Positions 24,462-34,006 are shown, counted from the stretch's first letter. The stretch: DNA of 64,000 nucleotides from Nocardioides marmoriginsengisoli (GCF_003725695.1 NZ_RJSE01000007.1:1304508-1368507), one strand, 5' to 3'. Notes: generated from the sequence alone by a model not told the origin. Numbers and translations: made by a program.

Positions 24462-25664
24462 CTAGGCGGGGACCGGGGCGATCGGCGGGCGGCTGCCGGC
24501 GTACTGGAGGCGCTCCATTCGGCCCAGGGCGCGCTCCGCGCGGCGATCCAGGAGGCCGGTCCCGCCGGGCAGCCTCCCGACGACGTGGGACCAGAGCACG
24601 TTCGAGACCACCCGGTACGCCGGATACCACGGCAACCGGGCCGGCTGCCCGACGTCCTTCATGCCGTAGCCGAGGTTCAGGTACGTCGCCATGCTCAGCG
24701 ACCGCTCGCGCTCGTACCGGCGGCGCAGCGGGCTGATCCCGGGGGCGTGGTCGTGCATCCCGATCAGGCCGGCGCCGAGCAGCTTGCTGGACTCCTCGGG
24801 CGCGGAGAACCCGGCGATCACGTTGCCCAGGACCCGGCGGCCGATCCGCTCGGTGCGCGGCAGCCAGCGCTCCTCGACCCCCATCAGCCAGCCGACGTAC
24901 GACCACAGGTGCATGATCGCGTCGGCATCGGCGGCCGGGATCCGGATGCCGAGGGAGCGCGCCTGGAGCAGGTAGCTGGTGCTGAACGACCCGATGGTGC
25001 CGGCCTGGTCGTGGGCGTTGATCGGGACGCCGCGGAACTCCGCGTCCCAGCTCGGGTCGCGCTCGAGCTGGTAGTTGACGAAGCCGTGCATGGCGCGGAC
25101 GTGCACGCTCAGCTTCCATCCCTCGCCGTCGCGCTGCATCCCGCCGGGGGAGGTGCAGGCCAGCCACCACTGGCCGGTCTCGCCGACCCGCTGCAGGGTC
25201 ATCTCGCCGATCCGGCCGGTGCGGACCAGCGGTTGCAGCGCCCCGCCGCTGCGGTAGCCGCCGAGCAGCGAGCCGAAGGCGAGGATGTCGAACCCGTCCT
25301 TGCCGATCCGGCGGGCGGCGGCACCGCCGCGCTCGAGCAGCTCGTCGTCGACCCAGTCGGGCCGCGCCTCGAGCGCGGCGAAGAAGCGGGTGAGCGCGGC
25401 GGGCGCGTCCGGCTCGACGCCATCGGCGAGCGCGGCGCGGAACTGCGGCATCGTGACCGCGTGCTCCTCCCGGACCGCGCGCACCAGGTCGGCCGCGAGC
25501 TCGTCGCGGCGGAGCAGTGCCGACTCCAGGTCGGCGAGCTCCTCGCCGCGCATCCGGGCACCGCGCCCGGCGAGGGCGAGCATCGGCTTGGCGAACCGCT
25601 CGGACCACTCGGTCGCGGAGCGGTAGCGCGTCGGGAGGGCGGGCGAAGTCACGTCTGCGGACAT
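24462..25664 (-). CDS. MpaB-family (DUF2236) oxygenase
   Basis: A 400-residue all-helical protein of the oxygenase MpaB/DUF2236 family, which includes latex-clearing protein Lcp and bacterial b-type haem oxygenases. Conserved segments include FGSLLGGYRSGG, RVGETGQWW, VRAMHGFVNYQL, INAHDQAGTIGSFSTSYL and LWSYVGWLMGVEERWLP; the His residues in VRAMHG and NAHDQ are probable haem-pocket residues. The substrate is unknown. The ATG is 6 nt downstream of TATCGT. A 14-bp palindrome beside this promoter and a divergent TetR gene point to repressor control. Confidence 0.85.
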   Translation of the reverse strand: MSADVTSPALPTRYRSATEWSERFAKPMLALAGRGARMRGEELADLESALLRRDELAADLVRAVREEHAVTMPQFRAALADGVEPDAPAALTRFFAALEARPDWVDDELLERGGAAARRIGKDGFDILAFGSLLGGYRSGGALQPLVRTGRIGEMTLQRVGETGQWWLACTSPGGMQRDGEGWKLSVHVRAMHGFVNYQLERDPSWDAEFRGVPINAHDQAGTIGSFSTSYLLQARSLGIRIPAADADAIMHLWSYVGWLMGVEERWLPRTERIGRRVLGNVIAGFSAPEESSKLLGAGLIGMHDHAPGISPLRRRYERERSLSMATYLNLGYGMKDVGQPARLPWYPAYRVVSNVLWSHVVGRLPGGTGLLDRRAERALGRMERLQYAGSRPPIAPVPA

Positions 25665-25679
25665 GCCTCTACGATAAAG

Positions 25680-25693
25680 TGAGCAAATGCTCA
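25680..25693. promoter_or_regulatory. TetR operator palindrome
   Basis: TGAGCAAATGCTCA has perfect 6-bp arms around an AA centre. It lies between the MpaB-family gene and the tetR gene. On the minus strand it is just upstream of the -10 TATCGT (25671-25676), inside the spacer of that promoter, so binding would block it. It also lies in the probable promoter region of tetR, allowing autoregulation. The regulator assignment is by adjacency. Confidence 0.65.
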
Positions 25694-25721
25694 GGTTCTA
25701 CTCGCGTTCTGCGGGAGTGTC

Positions 25722-26330
25722 GTGACGGTCGCGCGGCGGCGGAAGGCCCCGGTCCAGGCGCGTTCGCGCGCGATGGTCGAGCAGATCCTCGACGCCAGCA
25801 TTCGCGTTCTCTCGACCAGCGGCTATGCCCAGATGAGCACGAACCGGATCGCTGACGAGGCGGAGGTGAGCGTCGGATCGCTCTACCGGTACTTCGCCGA
25901 CAAGGACGAGATCTTCGACGAGCTCCGGGCGCGGGTGACCGACGCGATCCTCGGCGACCTCACCGGAGCGATCACCGACGCCGCCGGCCGGCCCCCGTAC
26001 GACGGGGTGCGCGCCGTCGTCGCCGCGCTGGTGGCGTCGCTGCAGCGGCACGAACCGGTGATGCGCGCGCTGGTCAACGAGCTGCCCCTCGGGACCCAGT
26101 CCAACGTGCTCCCGGAGATCGAGCGCGGGCTGGCCCAGTTCACCCGGATCTACGCCGTCCAGCAGCTGCCGGACCTGCCGCGCGCCGAGCTCGACGCCCG
26201 GATCTACCTGGCGATGGGGGTGACCCTCAACAGCTGCCTGCGGATCGCCCTGGAGCGCCCCGCCGACCTCGACGAGGACCACCTGATCGACCTGGTCGCC
26301 GGGATGCTGGCGATCGGGCTGACGGCCTGA
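25722..26330 (+). CDS. TetR-family transcriptional regulator
   Basis: A 202-residue regulator with an N-terminal HTH (AMVEQILDASIRVLSTSGYA followed by MSTNRIADEAEVSVGSLYRYFADKDEI) and a variable helical ligand domain. Divergent from the MpaB-family oxygenase gene with the 14-bp palindrome between them, it likely represses that gene and itself in the absence of a hydrophobic ligand. GTG start with GGGAG just upstream. Its stop codon (26328-26330) touches the stop of accA on the opposite strand with no spacer, so the two transcripts must overlap. Confidence 0.9.
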   Translation: MTVARRRKAPVQARSRAMVEQILDASIRVLSTSGYAQMSTNRIADEAEVSVGSLYRYFADKDEIFDELRARVTDAILGDLTGAITDAAGRPPYDGVRAVVAALVASLQRHEPVMRALVNELPLGTQSNVLPEIERGLAQFTRIYAVQQLPDLPRAELDARIYLAMGVTLNSCLRIALERPADLDEDHLIDLVAGMLAIGLTA

Positions 26331-28118
26331 TCAGTCCTTGATCTCGCACAGGACCTCGCCGTTGCTGACGGTGACGCCGACCTCGGCGCTTAGGCCGGTG
26401 ATCGTCCCGGCCTTGTGCGCCTTCAGCGGCTGCTCCATCTTCATCGCCTCGAGGACCACCACGACGTCGCCCTCGGCCACGGTGTCACCCTCGGCGACGG
26501 CGACCTTGACGATGGTGCCCTGCATCGGGCTGGTCACGGCGTCGCCCGAGGCGGCCGCACCGGCCTTCTTGCCGGCCGCGCGCTTGGGCTTCTTGGCACC
26601 GCCCGCGGGAGCGGAGCCGATGCCGCCGAGACCGGCCGGCAGGACGACCTCGAGGCGGCGGCCGCCGACCTCGACGGTGACCTTCTGGCGCTCGCCGGCT
26701 TCCTCGGCCTCACCCGCGGCGCCGCCGTACGGGGTGATGGTGTTGTCGAAGTCGGTCTCGATCCAGGTCGTGTAGACGTCGAAGGACCCCTCGCCCGAAG
26801 GGTTCGACGCCGCGACCCAGGCCGGGTCGCGGGTGATGACCTCGTGGAAGGTGATCGCGGTCGGCATCCCGTCGACCTCGAACTCGGAGAGCGCGCGGCG
26901 CGAGCGCTCGATCGCCTGGGTGCGGTCGCGACCGGTGACGATCAGCTTCGCGATCAGCGAGTCGAAGGCGCCCGGGACGGTCTCGCCCTTGTCGTAGCCG
27001 CCGTCGACGCGGACGCCGGGGCCCTGCGGCGGGTTCCACTCGGTCAGCGTGCCGGGGGCGGGCATGAAGTTGTTGCCGCCGTCCTCGGCGTTGATCCGGT
27101 ACTCGATCGAGTGGCCGATGATCTCCGGGTCGTCGTACCCGAGCTCCTCGCCGGCCGCGATCCGGAACATCTCCCGGACCAGGTCGATCCCGGTGACCTC
27201 CTCGGAGACGCAGTGCTCGACCTGGAGGCGGGTGTTGACCTCGAGGAAGGAGATGGTGCCGTCGGCGGCGACCAGGAACTCGCAGGTCCCGGCGCCGACG
27301 TAGCCGGCCTCCTTGAGGATCGCCTTCGAGGAGTCGTAGAGGCGCTTGACCTGGTCGTCGGTCAGGAACGGCGCGGGGGCCTCCTCGACCAGCTTCTGGT
27401 GGCGACGCTGCAGCGAGCAGTCCCGGGTGGAGACCACCACGACGTTGCCGTGGGAGTCGGCCAGGCACTGGGTCTCGACGTGCCGCGGCTTGTCGAGGAA
27501 CTTCTCGACCAGGCACTCGCCGCGGCCGAAGGCGCTGATCGCCTCGCGGGTCGCCGACTCGTACAGCTCGGGGATCTCCTCGAGGGTGCGGGCCACCTTC
27601 AGGCCGCGCCCGCCGCCGCCGAAGACCGCCTTGATCGCGACCGGCAGGCCGTGCTCGGTGGCGAAGGCGACGATCTCGTCGGCGTCCTTGACGGCGTCCT
27701 TGAGGCCGGGCGCGAGCGGGGCTCCGGCGGCCAGGGCGATCTGCTTGGCCTTGGCCTTGTCTCCGAGTCCCTCGATCGCGTCGGGGGAGGGGCCGATCCA
27801 GATCAGCCCGGCGTCGATGACGGCCTGGGCGAAGAGCGCGTTCTCGGCGAGGAAGCCGTAGCCGGGGTGCACCGAGTCGGCGCCCGACTCCTGGGCGACC
27901 TTGATGATCTTCTCGATGTCCAGGTAGGTCTCGGCCGGCGTGGCGCCGCCGAGGGCGTAGGCCTCGTCGGCGAGCCGCACGAACAGCGCGTCCCGGTCCG
28001 GGTCGGCGTACACGGCGACGCTGCCGATCCCGGCGTCCTTGCACGCGCGGACGACGCGGACAGCGATCTCGCCGCGGTTGGCGATCAGAACCTTCTGCAA
28101 CGGACGAATCTCGGGCAC
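26331..28118 (-). CDS. accA3: Acyl-CoA carboxylase alpha subunit (biotin carboxylase + BCCP)
   Basis: A 595-residue fused biotin carboxylase and biotin carboxyl carrier protein for acetyl/propionyl-CoA carboxylase. The N-terminal [19 protein letters not shown] leads a biotin carboxylase domain with [10 protein letters not shown], the ATP-grasp glycine loop [10 protein letters not shown], and the catalytic [15 protein letters not shown]. After an Ala-rich linker (about 490-525) the biotinyl domain carries [10 protein letters not shown], with the modified Lys. AGGAG sits 6 nt before the GTG at 28118; an in-frame TTG at 28124 is less likely. The beta and epsilon subunits and the biotin ligase that modifies this Lys are at 33.8-36.5 kb. 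Confidence 0.94.
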   Translation of the reverse strand: MPEIRPLQKVLIANRGEIAVRVVRACKDAGIGSVAVYADPDRDALFVRLADEAYALGGATPAETYLDIEKIIKVAQESGADSVHPGYGFLAENALFAQAVIDAGLIWIGPSPDAIEGLGDKAKAKQIALAAGAPLAPGLKDAVKDADEIVAFATEHGLPVAIKAVFGGGGRGLKVARTLEEIPELYESATREAISAFGRGECLVEKFLDKPRHVETQCLADSHGNVVVVSTRDCSLQRRHQKLVEEAPAPFLTDDQVKRLYDSSKAILKEAGYVGAGTCEFLVAADGTISFLEVNTRLQVEHCVSEEVTGIDLVREMFRIAAGEELGYDDPEIIGHSIEYRINAEDGGNNFMPAPGTLTEWNPPQGPGVRVDGGYDKGETVPGAFDSLIAKLIVTGRDRTQAIERSRRALSEFEVDGMPTAITFHEVITRDPAWVAASNPSGEGSFDVYTTWIETDFDNTITPYGGAAGEAEEAGERQKVTVEVGGRRLEVVLPAGLGGIGSAPAGGAKKPKRAAGKKAGAAASGDAVTSPMQGTIVKVAVAEGDTVAEGDVVVVLEAMKMEQPLKAHKAGTITGLSAEVGVTVSNGEVLCEIKD

Positions 28119-28194
28119 GCTCAACTCCTGAAGTCTGAAGAATCCTTCGGGAGTCTATTGGTCCCGGGGGCCGGTCGGTCTCGGGGTCTCAGTT

Positions 28195-28211
28195 ACCGGC
28201 GCGTAGCCGGT
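28195..28211 (-). terminator. Short inverted repeat behind the 28211 gene
   Basis: ACCGGC (28195-28200) and GCCGGT (28206-28211) form a 6-bp stem with a 5-nt loop that starts at the stop codon of the membrane-protein gene on the minus strand. It is GC-rich but short, without a T-run. It may help end that transcript before accA, or be chance. Confidence 0.3.
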
Positions 28212-28660
28212 CAGGAGCCGGGCTTGTAGACCATCAGGAAGACGATCCCGGCGAAGATCAGGCCGACGATGCCGCCGGAGGCCGCCACCTTGCCGACCAT
28301 CGCGTCCACCGCCTCGCCGGCACCGATCCTGGTGGTGGCCTGCTGCAGCGCGGGGGCGATCACGCCGAGCGCCAGGCCGACGGCGACCAGCCAGAGCAGC
28401 GCCGAGAGCCAGATCCAGGCCTCGCTGAACTCGGCGACCTTGCCGGGGCCGTACGGGTTGTCCATCGACATCACGCCGAAGCCGAAGACGACCACGGCGA
28501 GCGAGACGTAGGAGTACAACGTCACCGTGCGGGCCGCTGCCGCGGTCGCGCCGGCGTCCGCGGTGCGCAGTCCCCGCGAGGCGGTGGTGGCGGCGTGGAC
28601 CAGCGGCCCGATCGCGAAGATCGCGGTCAGCAGGTGCAGGGCGAAGAGGATCTTGAACAC
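28211..28660 (-). CDS. DUF2269-like integral membrane protein
   Basis: A 149-residue protein with four membrane helices: about 3-23 (ILFALHLLTAIFAIGPLVH), 45-65, 80-103 and 125-145. The N-terminal F..LH......GP..HA pattern and the later ALLWL segment resemble DUF2269/membrane proteins with a conserved His in helix 1. The function is unknown. The GTG follows TAGGGT by 6 nt. It is upstream of accA on the same strand but separated by about 90 nt with a small hairpin, so I do not join them in an operon. Confidence 0.7.
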   Translation of the reverse strand: MFKILFALHLLTAIFAIGPLVHAATTASRGLRTADAGATAAAARTVTLYSYVSLAVVVFGFGVMSMDNPYGPGKVAEFSEAWIWLSALLWLVAVGLALGVIAPALQQATTRIGAGEAVDAMVGKVAASGGIVGLIFAGIVFLMVYKPGS

Positions 28661-28684
28661 GGGCTCACCCTACTCGGGCGTCGT

Positions 28685-29431
28685 TCAGGCTCCCGCGGAC
28701 ATCAGTGCGTCGAGGTCGACGGCCTTCAGGTCGAGCGGCTCCAGGTCGGGGACGTCCTTGCCGTCCAGGATCGGCGAGAGCCGGTCGAAGGCGCGCTGGG
28801 CGAGTGCGTCCGCCTCGGGCCCGACCTCCTCGGCCATCGTCACGAACCCGACGACGGTGACGTGGTTGCCGAGCTGGATGGCGCTGAACCGCAGGCTGAA
28901 CGGGATGGTCAGCGTCTGCACCGTGATCGATCCGGCCGCCTCCAGGTTCATCTGGCCGGTCGCGTCGGCGTCGGTCTCGCGGGTGTCGCTGCTGACAGCG
29001 AGCTGGATCCGGGCGCCGTCCTCGTCGGTGACGTCGACCGACTTGCAGCTGGAGACCGCCTTGCCGAGGTCGGTGAGGACCTTGGCCGCGTCGGCGTCGC
29101 TCTTGAAGGCCCCGACGGTGTTGAAGACACCGGGGAGCTCGGGCTCGGCCTTCGCCTCGAAGGAGATCTCCTCGTCGCGCTCCGGGTCGTTGCTGTCGCC
29201 GCCGAGCTCGTCCAGGCCGTCGAGGCAGCCGAGCTCCTGGTCGCTGTCGTCATCGTCGTCGGACTCGTCGACCTTGAACGCCGACCCGACGTCGTCCAGC
29301 GAGATCAGCGACGACTTGAGGTCGGCGCGGCTGAGCATGGTGGTCGCGTCGTCGTCCTCGGAGCTGCCGCAGCCGGCGAGGGCGGTCACGGCGAGCAGGG
29401 ACAGCAGGGAGAGCGTGGTCCGGGTGCGCAT
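28685..29431 (-). CDS. Putative lipoprotein
   Basis: A 248-residue exported lipoprotein. The signal peptide has a lipobox, TALAGC, with Cys about residue 21, followed by an Asp-rich stretch (GSSEDDD) and a second acidic run near residue 58 (DESDDDDDSDQE). The body resembles the PknH-like sensor/lipoprotein fold of actinobacterial surface proteins, with paired cysteines (ELGCLD; SSCKSV). No enzyme motif is visible. The start at 29431 was preferred to 29437 because it gives the usual MRTRTT signal n-region; no ribosome-binding site is seen. Its role at the membrane is unknown. Confidence 0.75.
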   Translation of the reverse strand: MRTRTTLSLLSLLAVTALAGCGSSEDDDATTMLSRADLKSSLISLDDVGSAFKVDESDDDDDSDQELGCLDGLDELGGDSNDPERDEEISFEAKAEPELPGVFNTVGAFKSDADAAKVLTDLGKAVSSCKSVDVTDEDGARIQLAVSSDTRETDADATGQMNLEAAGSITVQTLTIPFSLRFSAIQLGNHVTVVGFVTMAEEVGPEADALAQRAFDRLSPILDGKDVPDLEPLDLKAVDLDALMSAGA

Positions 29432-29496
29432 GGCCATACTTTGGGGGATCGGGTCCAGGGTTAACAAACGCTAACTTCACCGACTAGGATTGGTTC

Positions 29497-30690
29497 ATGA
29501 GCTTCCAGCTGTCGACCGAGCACGAGCAATTCCGACGTACCGTCCGGGACTTCGCCGAGAAGGAGGTCGCGCCGCACGCCGCCCAGTGGGACCGCGACCA
29601 CTACTTCCCGGTCGAGCTGGTGCAGAAGATGGGCGACCTCGGTCTGTTCGGGCTGACCAGCCCCGAGGAGTACGGCGGCGCCGGGCTGACCGGCGAGGAC
29701 GGCGGCTTCACCAGCCTCTGCCTCGCGATCGAGGAGCTCGGCCGGATCGACCAGTCGATCGGGATCACCCTGGAGGCGGCCGTCGGGCTCGGTATCAACC
29801 CGATCCTCACCTACGGCACCGAGGAGCAGAAGCAGCAGTGGCTGCCCGACCTGGTCGCCGGCCGGACCCTCGCCGGTTTCGGCCTGACCGAGCCGGGCGC
29901 GGGCTCGGACGCCGGCGCCACCAAGACCCGGGCCGAGCTCGCCAACGGGGAGTGGGTGCTCAACGGGGCCAAGCAGTTCATCACCAACTCCGGCTCGAGC
30001 CTGACCTCGGTGGTCGCGGTCACCGCGCGGACCGGCACGGTCACCGACTCGAAGGGCAACGAGAAGGCGGAGATCTCGGCGCTGCTGGTGCCCGCGGGCA
30101 CTCCCGGCTTCACCGCCGAGAAGGCCTACGACAAGCTCGGCTGGCACGCCTCGGACACGCACCCGCTCTCCTTCGACGACGTGCACGTCCCGGCCGCCAA
30201 CCTGCTCGGCGAGCGCGGTCGCGGCTACGCCCAGTTCCTGGCGACGCTCGACGACGGCCGGGTGGCGATCGCCGCGCTCGCGGTCGGGCTGCTGCAGGGC
30301 TGCCTCGACGAGTGCGTCCGGTACGCCGGCGAGCGCACCACCTTCGGGGTGCCGATCGGCCGCAAGCAGGGCGTCGCGTTCCAGATCGCCGACCTCCAGG
30401 TGATGCTCGAGGCCAGCCGGCTGCTCACCTACAAGGCCGCGGCCATGAAGGACGCCGGGAACACCGGCCCGGCCTTCAAGCAGGCGGCGGCGATCGCCAA
30501 GCTCTACGCCACCGAGTCCGCGGTCACCGGGACCCGGATCGCGACCCAGGTGTTCGGCGGCTACGGCTTCATGGAGGAGTACCCGGTGGCGCGCTTCTAC
30601 CGGGACGCCAAGATCCTGGAGATCGGTGAGGGCACCTCCGAGGTGCAGCGGATGCTGATCGCGCGGGGGCTCGGCCTGCCGGTCGAGTAG
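29497..30690 (+). CDS. Acyl-CoA dehydrogenase
   Basis: A 397-residue FAD-dependent dehydrogenase that introduces the alpha-beta double bond in acyl-CoA. Conserved blocks are GFGLTEPGAGSDAGATKTRA (FAD/substrate loop), KQFITNSG, FGVPIGRKQGVAFQIADL, QVFGGYGFMEEYPVARFYRDAKI and EIGEGTSEVQRMLIAR. The catalytic base is the Glu in the GEGTSE motif. A second homologue (fadE25-like) is at 40.97 kb; the two differ clearly at the N-terminus. The ATG is 6 nt after TAGGAT. The substrate chain is unknown; branched-chain acyl-CoA is possible given nearby carboxylase genes (inference). Confidence 0.93.
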   Translation: MSFQLSTEHEQFRRTVRDFAEKEVAPHAAQWDRDHYFPVELVQKMGDLGLFGLTSPEEYGGAGLTGEDGGFTSLCLAIEELGRIDQSIGITLEAAVGLGINPILTYGTEEQKQQWLPDLVAGRTLAGFGLTEPGAGSDAGATKTRAELANGEWVLNGAKQFITNSGSSLTSVVAVTARTGTVTDSKGNEKAEISALLVPAGTPGFTAEKAYDKLGWHASDTHPLSFDDVHVPAANLLGERGRGYAQFLATLDDGRVAIAALAVGLLQGCLDECVRYAGERTTFGVPIGRKQGVAFQIADLQVMLEASRLLTYKAAAMKDAGNTGPAFKQAAAIAKLYATESAVTGTRIATQVFGGYGFMEEYPVARFYRDAKILEIGEGTSEVQRMLIARGLGLPVE

Positions 30691-30795
30691 GCCCCGTCGG
30701 GGGTTCGCCGATGGGTTCTCAGGGGGGTTCTCCGGGTGCCGGGGCGCGCCGAAGGTTAGTCTGCGGCGTGTACTCGGCTGGCGGGAAGGAATCTG

Positions 30796-31785
30796 ATGAG
30801 GCTCTTGGTCACTGGTGGTGCCGGTTTCATCGGTAGCCACTACGTGCGCTCGGTGCTGACCGGCGCCTGGGGCGGACCGGTTCCCGACCAGGTTGTCATG
30901 CTGGACAAGTTCACCTACGCCGGCAACCGGGCGAACCTGGCTCCGGTGCTCGACGACCCGCGGCTGGAAATCGTCGAGGGCGACATCCTGGACCGCGAGC
31001 TGGTCGACGCGCTGATCGCCCGCGTCGACGCGGTCGTGCACTTCGCGGCCGAGAGCCACGTGGACCGCTCGATCCTGGGCGCCCGCGACTTCGTGATGAC
31101 CAACGTGGTCGGCACCCAGACCCTGCTGGACTCGGCGCTGGCGCTCGGCATCGACAAGTTCGTGCACGTCTCCACCGACGAGGTCTACGGCTCCATCGAC
31201 GAGGGCAGCTGGGACGAGTCCGAGCCGTTGCTGCCGAACTCGCCGTACTCCGCGTCGAAGGCGTCCAGCGACCTGCTCGCCCGGGCCTACTTCCGCACCC
31301 ACGGCCTGCCGGTCTGCATCACCCGCTGCTCGAACAACTACGGGCCGTACCAGTACCCGGAGAAGGTCATCCCGCTCTTCGTCACCCACCTGGTCGACGG
31401 CGCGAACGTCCCGCTCTACGGCGAGGGCACCAACGTCCGCGACTGGCTGCACGTCGACGACCACTGCCGGGGCATCCACCTGGTGCTGGCCGGCGGGCGC
31501 GCCGGTGAGGTCTACAACATCGGCGGCGGCACCGAGCTGACCAACAAGGAGCTGACCGGGCTGCTGCTCGAGGCCACCGGCGCCGGCTGGGAGCGCGTCG
31601 ACCGGGTCGCCGACCGGCTCGGCCACGACCGGCGCTACTCGGTCGACATCTCCAAGATCGCCGGCGAGCTCGGCTACAAGCCGGAGGTCGGTTTCGAGCA
31701 GGGGCTGGCCGACACGGTGCAGTGGTACCGCGACAACCGCGACTGGTGGGAACCGCTCAAGAAGAGCGCATCGGCGAAGGGCTGA
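30796..31785 (+). CDS. rmlB: dTDP-glucose 4,6-dehydratase
   Basis: A 329-residue SDR-superfamily dehydratase. The NAD loop is VTGGAGFIGSHYVRS, followed by the active-site STDEVYGSI (Thr, Asp and Glu) and the catalytic YSASK. The dTDP-binding part is NNYGPYQYPEKVIPLF with LYGEGTNVRDWLHVDDH. It converts dTDP-glucose to dTDP-4-keto-6-deoxyglucose, the second step towards dTDP-L-rhamnose. GAAGGA lies just upstream of the ATG and a -10 TTAGTCT about 40 nt before it. A GtrA-family gene follows immediately and rmlA converges downstream; rmlC and rmlD are not in the window. Confidence 0.94.
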   Translation: MRLLVTGGAGFIGSHYVRSVLTGAWGGPVPDQVVMLDKFTYAGNRANLAPVLDDPRLEIVEGDILDRELVDALIARVDAVVHFAAESHVDRSILGARDFVMTNVVGTQTLLDSALALGIDKFVHVSTDEVYGSIDEGSWDESEPLLPNSPYSASKASSDLLARAYFRTHGLPVCITRCSNNYGPYQYPEKVIPLFVTHLVDGANVPLYGEGTNVRDWLHVDDHCRGIHLVLAGGRAGEVYNIGGGTELTNKELTGLLLEATGAGWERVDRVADRLGHDRRYSVDISKIAGELGYKPEVGFEQGLADTVQWYRDNRDWWEPLKKSASAKG

Positions 31786-31791
31786 GCGCTG

Positions 31792-32277
31792 GTGGGTCGA
31801 CGTCTACGCCGTGTCTCCGGGGAGATCGCACGATTCTCCGCGGTCAATGTTGTCGCGACCATCATCGCGCTGATCATCTTCAACCTGCTCGTGCACGGCG
31901 TGAAGGGCTGGTTCGACGGGCCCGGGCACGACCGGCCGCTGACGGTCTACCTGATCGCCAACAGCGTCGGCATGTTCGTCAGCTACTACGGGAGCCGGTA
32001 CTACGCCTTCCGGCACCGGCACGCGGCCGGACCGGGAGGCGGGCTGCTGATCTACGTCGTCATCAACCTGACGTCGTTCGTGATCCCGATCAGCTGCCTG
32101 TGGATCTCCCGCAACGTCTTCGAGTGGTCCTCGATCTACGCGGACAACATCGCCGGCAACGTGGTCGGCGCGATCCTCGGCAACATCTTCCGCTTCTACT
32201 TCTTCCGCCGGTTCGTCTTCACCAAGCACCCGACCGGCGTCCGGCCCAAGCAGGTCCCGGCCGAGCCCCAGGCCTGA
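31792..32277 (+). CDS. GtrA-family membrane protein
   Basis: A 161-residue protein with four membrane helices (about 17-38, 45-63, 78-100, 112-132) and a basic C-terminus (FRFYFFRRFVFTKHP), the GtrA/DPMS signature. Such proteins are thought to flip or present undecaprenyl-linked sugars to membrane glycosyltransferases. It begins 6 nt after rmlB stops, so it is probably translated with it, linking it to rhamnose or glycan assembly at the membrane. GTG start at 31792. It is convergent with rmlA. Confidence 0.85.
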   Translation: MGRRLRRVSGEIARFSAVNVVATIIALIIFNLLVHGVKGWFDGPGHDRPLTVYLIANSVGMFVSYYGSRYYAFRHRHAAGPGGGLLIYVVINLTSFVIPISCLWISRNVFEWSSIYADNIAGNVVGAILGNIFRFYFFRRFVFTKHPTGVRPKQVPAEPQA

Positions 32278-32287
32278 GCCCGGCCCG

Positions 32288-33163
32288 TCAGCGGTAGGCG
32301 TCGAGCTCGAGCAGCTGGAGCAGGTACTCGCCGTACCCGGACTTGGCCAGCTTCTCGCCGCGGAGCCGGAGCTCGTCGTCGCTGAGGAACCCCTGGCGCC
32401 AGGCGACCTCCTCGGGAGCGCCGACCTTGAGGCCCTGGCGCTTCTCGACGGTGCGGATGTAGTTGCTGGCCTCGTTGAGGGTCTCGAAGGTGCCGGTGTC
32501 GAGCCAGGCGGTGCCGCGGGGGAGCACCTCGACCCGCAGCCGCCCCTGCTCGAGGTAGGCCCGGTTCACGTCGGTGATCTCGTACTCGCCGCGGTCGGAC
32601 GGCTTGAGGTCCTTGGCGATCTCGATGACGTCGTTGTCGTAGAAGTACAGGCCGGGGACGGCGTAGTGGCTGCGCGGGTTCGCCGGCTTCTCCTCCAGCG
32701 AGATCGCGTTCCGGTCCTGGTCGAACTCGACGACGCCGTAGTCCTGCGGCTCGGCGACCCAGTAGGCGAAGACGGTGGCGCCGTCCACGTTCTGGATCTC
32801 CTTGAAGTTCCGGCCGAACGTCGGGCCGTGGAAGAGGTTGTCGCCCAGCGCCAGGGCGCAGGTCTCGGAGCCGACGAACTCCTCGCCGATGGTGAACGCC
32901 TGCGCCAGGCCCTCGGGCTTCGGCTGCTGGGCGTAGCTGATGTTGATCCCGAACGAGCTGCCGTCGCCGAGGAGCTCCTCGAACCGGCTCGCCTCCTGCG
33001 GGCTGGTGATGATCAGGATGTCGCGGATGCCCGCCATCATCAGGGTCGACAGCGGGTAGTAGATCATCGGCTTGTCGTAGACCGGGACCAGCTGCTTGCT
33101 GGTCACCAGGGTGATCGGGTGAAGTCGGGAGCCGGTACCTCCGGCCAGAATGATTCCGCGCAT
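32288..33163 (-). CDS. rmlA: Glucose-1-phosphate thymidylyltransferase
   Basis: A 291-residue nucleotidyltransferase that makes dTDP-glucose from dTTP and glucose 1-phosphate, the first committed step of dTDP-rhamnose synthesis. The nucleotide-binding loop is [13 protein letters not shown], followed by [27 protein letters not shown], and the metal-binding region [16 protein letters not shown]. Length and motifs match RmlA. ATG 33163 is supported by the conserved MRGIILAGG start; AATACT lies 7 nt upstream on the minus strand. The enzyme is usually inhibited by dTDP-rhamnose, but this cannot be seen here. Confidence 0.95.
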   Translation of the reverse strand: MRGIILAGGTGSRLHPITLVTSKQLVPVYDKPMIYYPLSTLMMAGIRDILIITSPQEASRFEELLGDGSSFGINISYAQQPKPEGLAQAFTIGEEFVGSETCALALGDNLFHGPTFGRNFKEIQNVDGATVFAYWVAEPQDYGVVEFDQDRNAISLEEKPANPRSHYAVPGLYFYDNDVIEIAKDLKPSDRGEYEITDVNRAYLEQGRLRVEVLPRGTAWLDTGTFETLNEASNYIRTVEKRQGLKVGAPEEVAWRQGFLSDDELRLRGEKLAKSGYGEYLLQLLELDAYR

Positions 33164-33182
33164 GGGCGTCAGTATTCCGTGT

Positions 33183-33797
33183 TCAGGAGTGGCCGTTGGC
33201 AGGACGCCAGAACTCGTGCCACACAAAGCCCAGTTCGTCGAACATCAGCCGCAGCAACGGGACGCTGATGCCGACGACGTTGTGCGGATCGCCGGTGATC
33301 CCGGACACGTAGGCGCCGCCGAGACCGTCGAGGGTGAAGGCGCCGGCGACCCGCAACGGCTCACCGGTCGCGACGTAGGCGTCGATCTCGTCGTCGTCGA
33401 GGTGGGCGAAGCGGACCTGGGTCGCCGCCGAGCGGCCGAGCCAGACCTCCCGGTGGGTGTCGATCAGGCAGTGCCCCGTGTGCAGCACGCCGGCCTTGCC
33501 GCGCATCCGCTGCCAGCGCTCGGTGGCGTCGGCCGCGTCGTCGGGCTTGCCGAGGACCTCGCCCTCGAACTCGAGCACCGAGTCGCAGCCGATCACCAGC
33601 GCCCGCGGCTGGTCGGCCGCGACCGCGACCGCCTTGAGCTGGGCCAGCTTGAGGGCGTACTCGGCCGGCTCGAACACCTCGACCTCGTCCTCGTCGACCC
33701 CGCTGACGATCACCTCGGGGTCGAGCCCGGCAGCCCGCAGCGTCGCCAGCCGAGCGGGGCTGGCGGAGGCGAGGATCAGCCGGGTGGGGGCGCCCAT
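33183..33797 (-). CDS. maf: Maf-family nucleotide pyrophosphatase
   Basis: A 204-residue Maf/HAM1-fold protein. Motif [18 protein letters not shown] at the N-terminus, the middle [17 protein letters not shown] and the C-terminal [17 protein letters not shown] with the Thr/Ser-rich region [11 protein letters not shown] are diagnostic. Maf proteins hydrolyse modified or non-canonical NTPs to prevent misincorporation. It is placed directly after accE (2-nt gap) and accD, as in the M. tuberculosis accD5-accE5-Rv3282 order. The ATG at 33797 was selected since the sequence upstream is non-conserved. Confidence 0.92.
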   Translation of the reverse strand: MGAPTRLILASASPARLATLRAAGLDPEVIVSGVDEDEVEVFEPAEYALKLAQLKAVAVAADQPRALVIGCDSVLEFEGEVLGKPDDAADATERWQRMRGKAGVLHTGHCLIDTHREVWLGRSAATQVRFAHLDDDEIDAYVATGEPLRVAGAFTLDGLGGAYVSGITGDPHNVVGISVPLLRLMFDELGFVWHEFWRPANGHS

Positions 33798-33799
33798 GA

Positions 33800-34006
33800 C
33801 TAGCGGGACTGGCCGCTCGCGCGCCAGCCGCCGGGTCCGTGCGGGTGCGCCGGGCGGAGCCGGCGCTGGTGCGAGGCCCACGCGGCGACCGGCTTCTTCG
33901 CCGGCGCGGCAGCCGAACCCATCGCCGAGAACACCGCGACCAGGGCCGCGATCTCCTCGGGAGTGGCGTCCGGGGTGACGACCCGCAGGACCGGCTGCTC
34001 GCTCAC
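33800..34006 (-). CDS. accE: Acyl-CoA carboxylase epsilon subunit
   Basis: A 68-residue protein, too small to stand out but recognisable: [20 protein letters not shown] near the start, an Ala/Lys linker, and the C-terminal [12 protein letters not shown] followed by a Gly-Trp-Arg-Ser tail. This W...R...W pattern is characteristic of actinobacterial AccE/PccE subunits, which stabilise the alpha-beta complex. GTG overlaps the accD stop (34003-34006). The gene sits between accD and maf exactly as in other actinobacteria. Confidence 0.85.
   Translation of the reverse strand: MSEQPVLRVVTPDATPEEIAALVAVFSAMGSAAAPAKKPVAAWASHQRRLRPAHPHGPGGWRASGQSR

Noticed and set aside
29461-31626. 721-residue antisense frame over the acyl-CoA dehydrogenase and rmlB
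   Set aside because: Both sense genes have complete family motifs; the antisense product has none.
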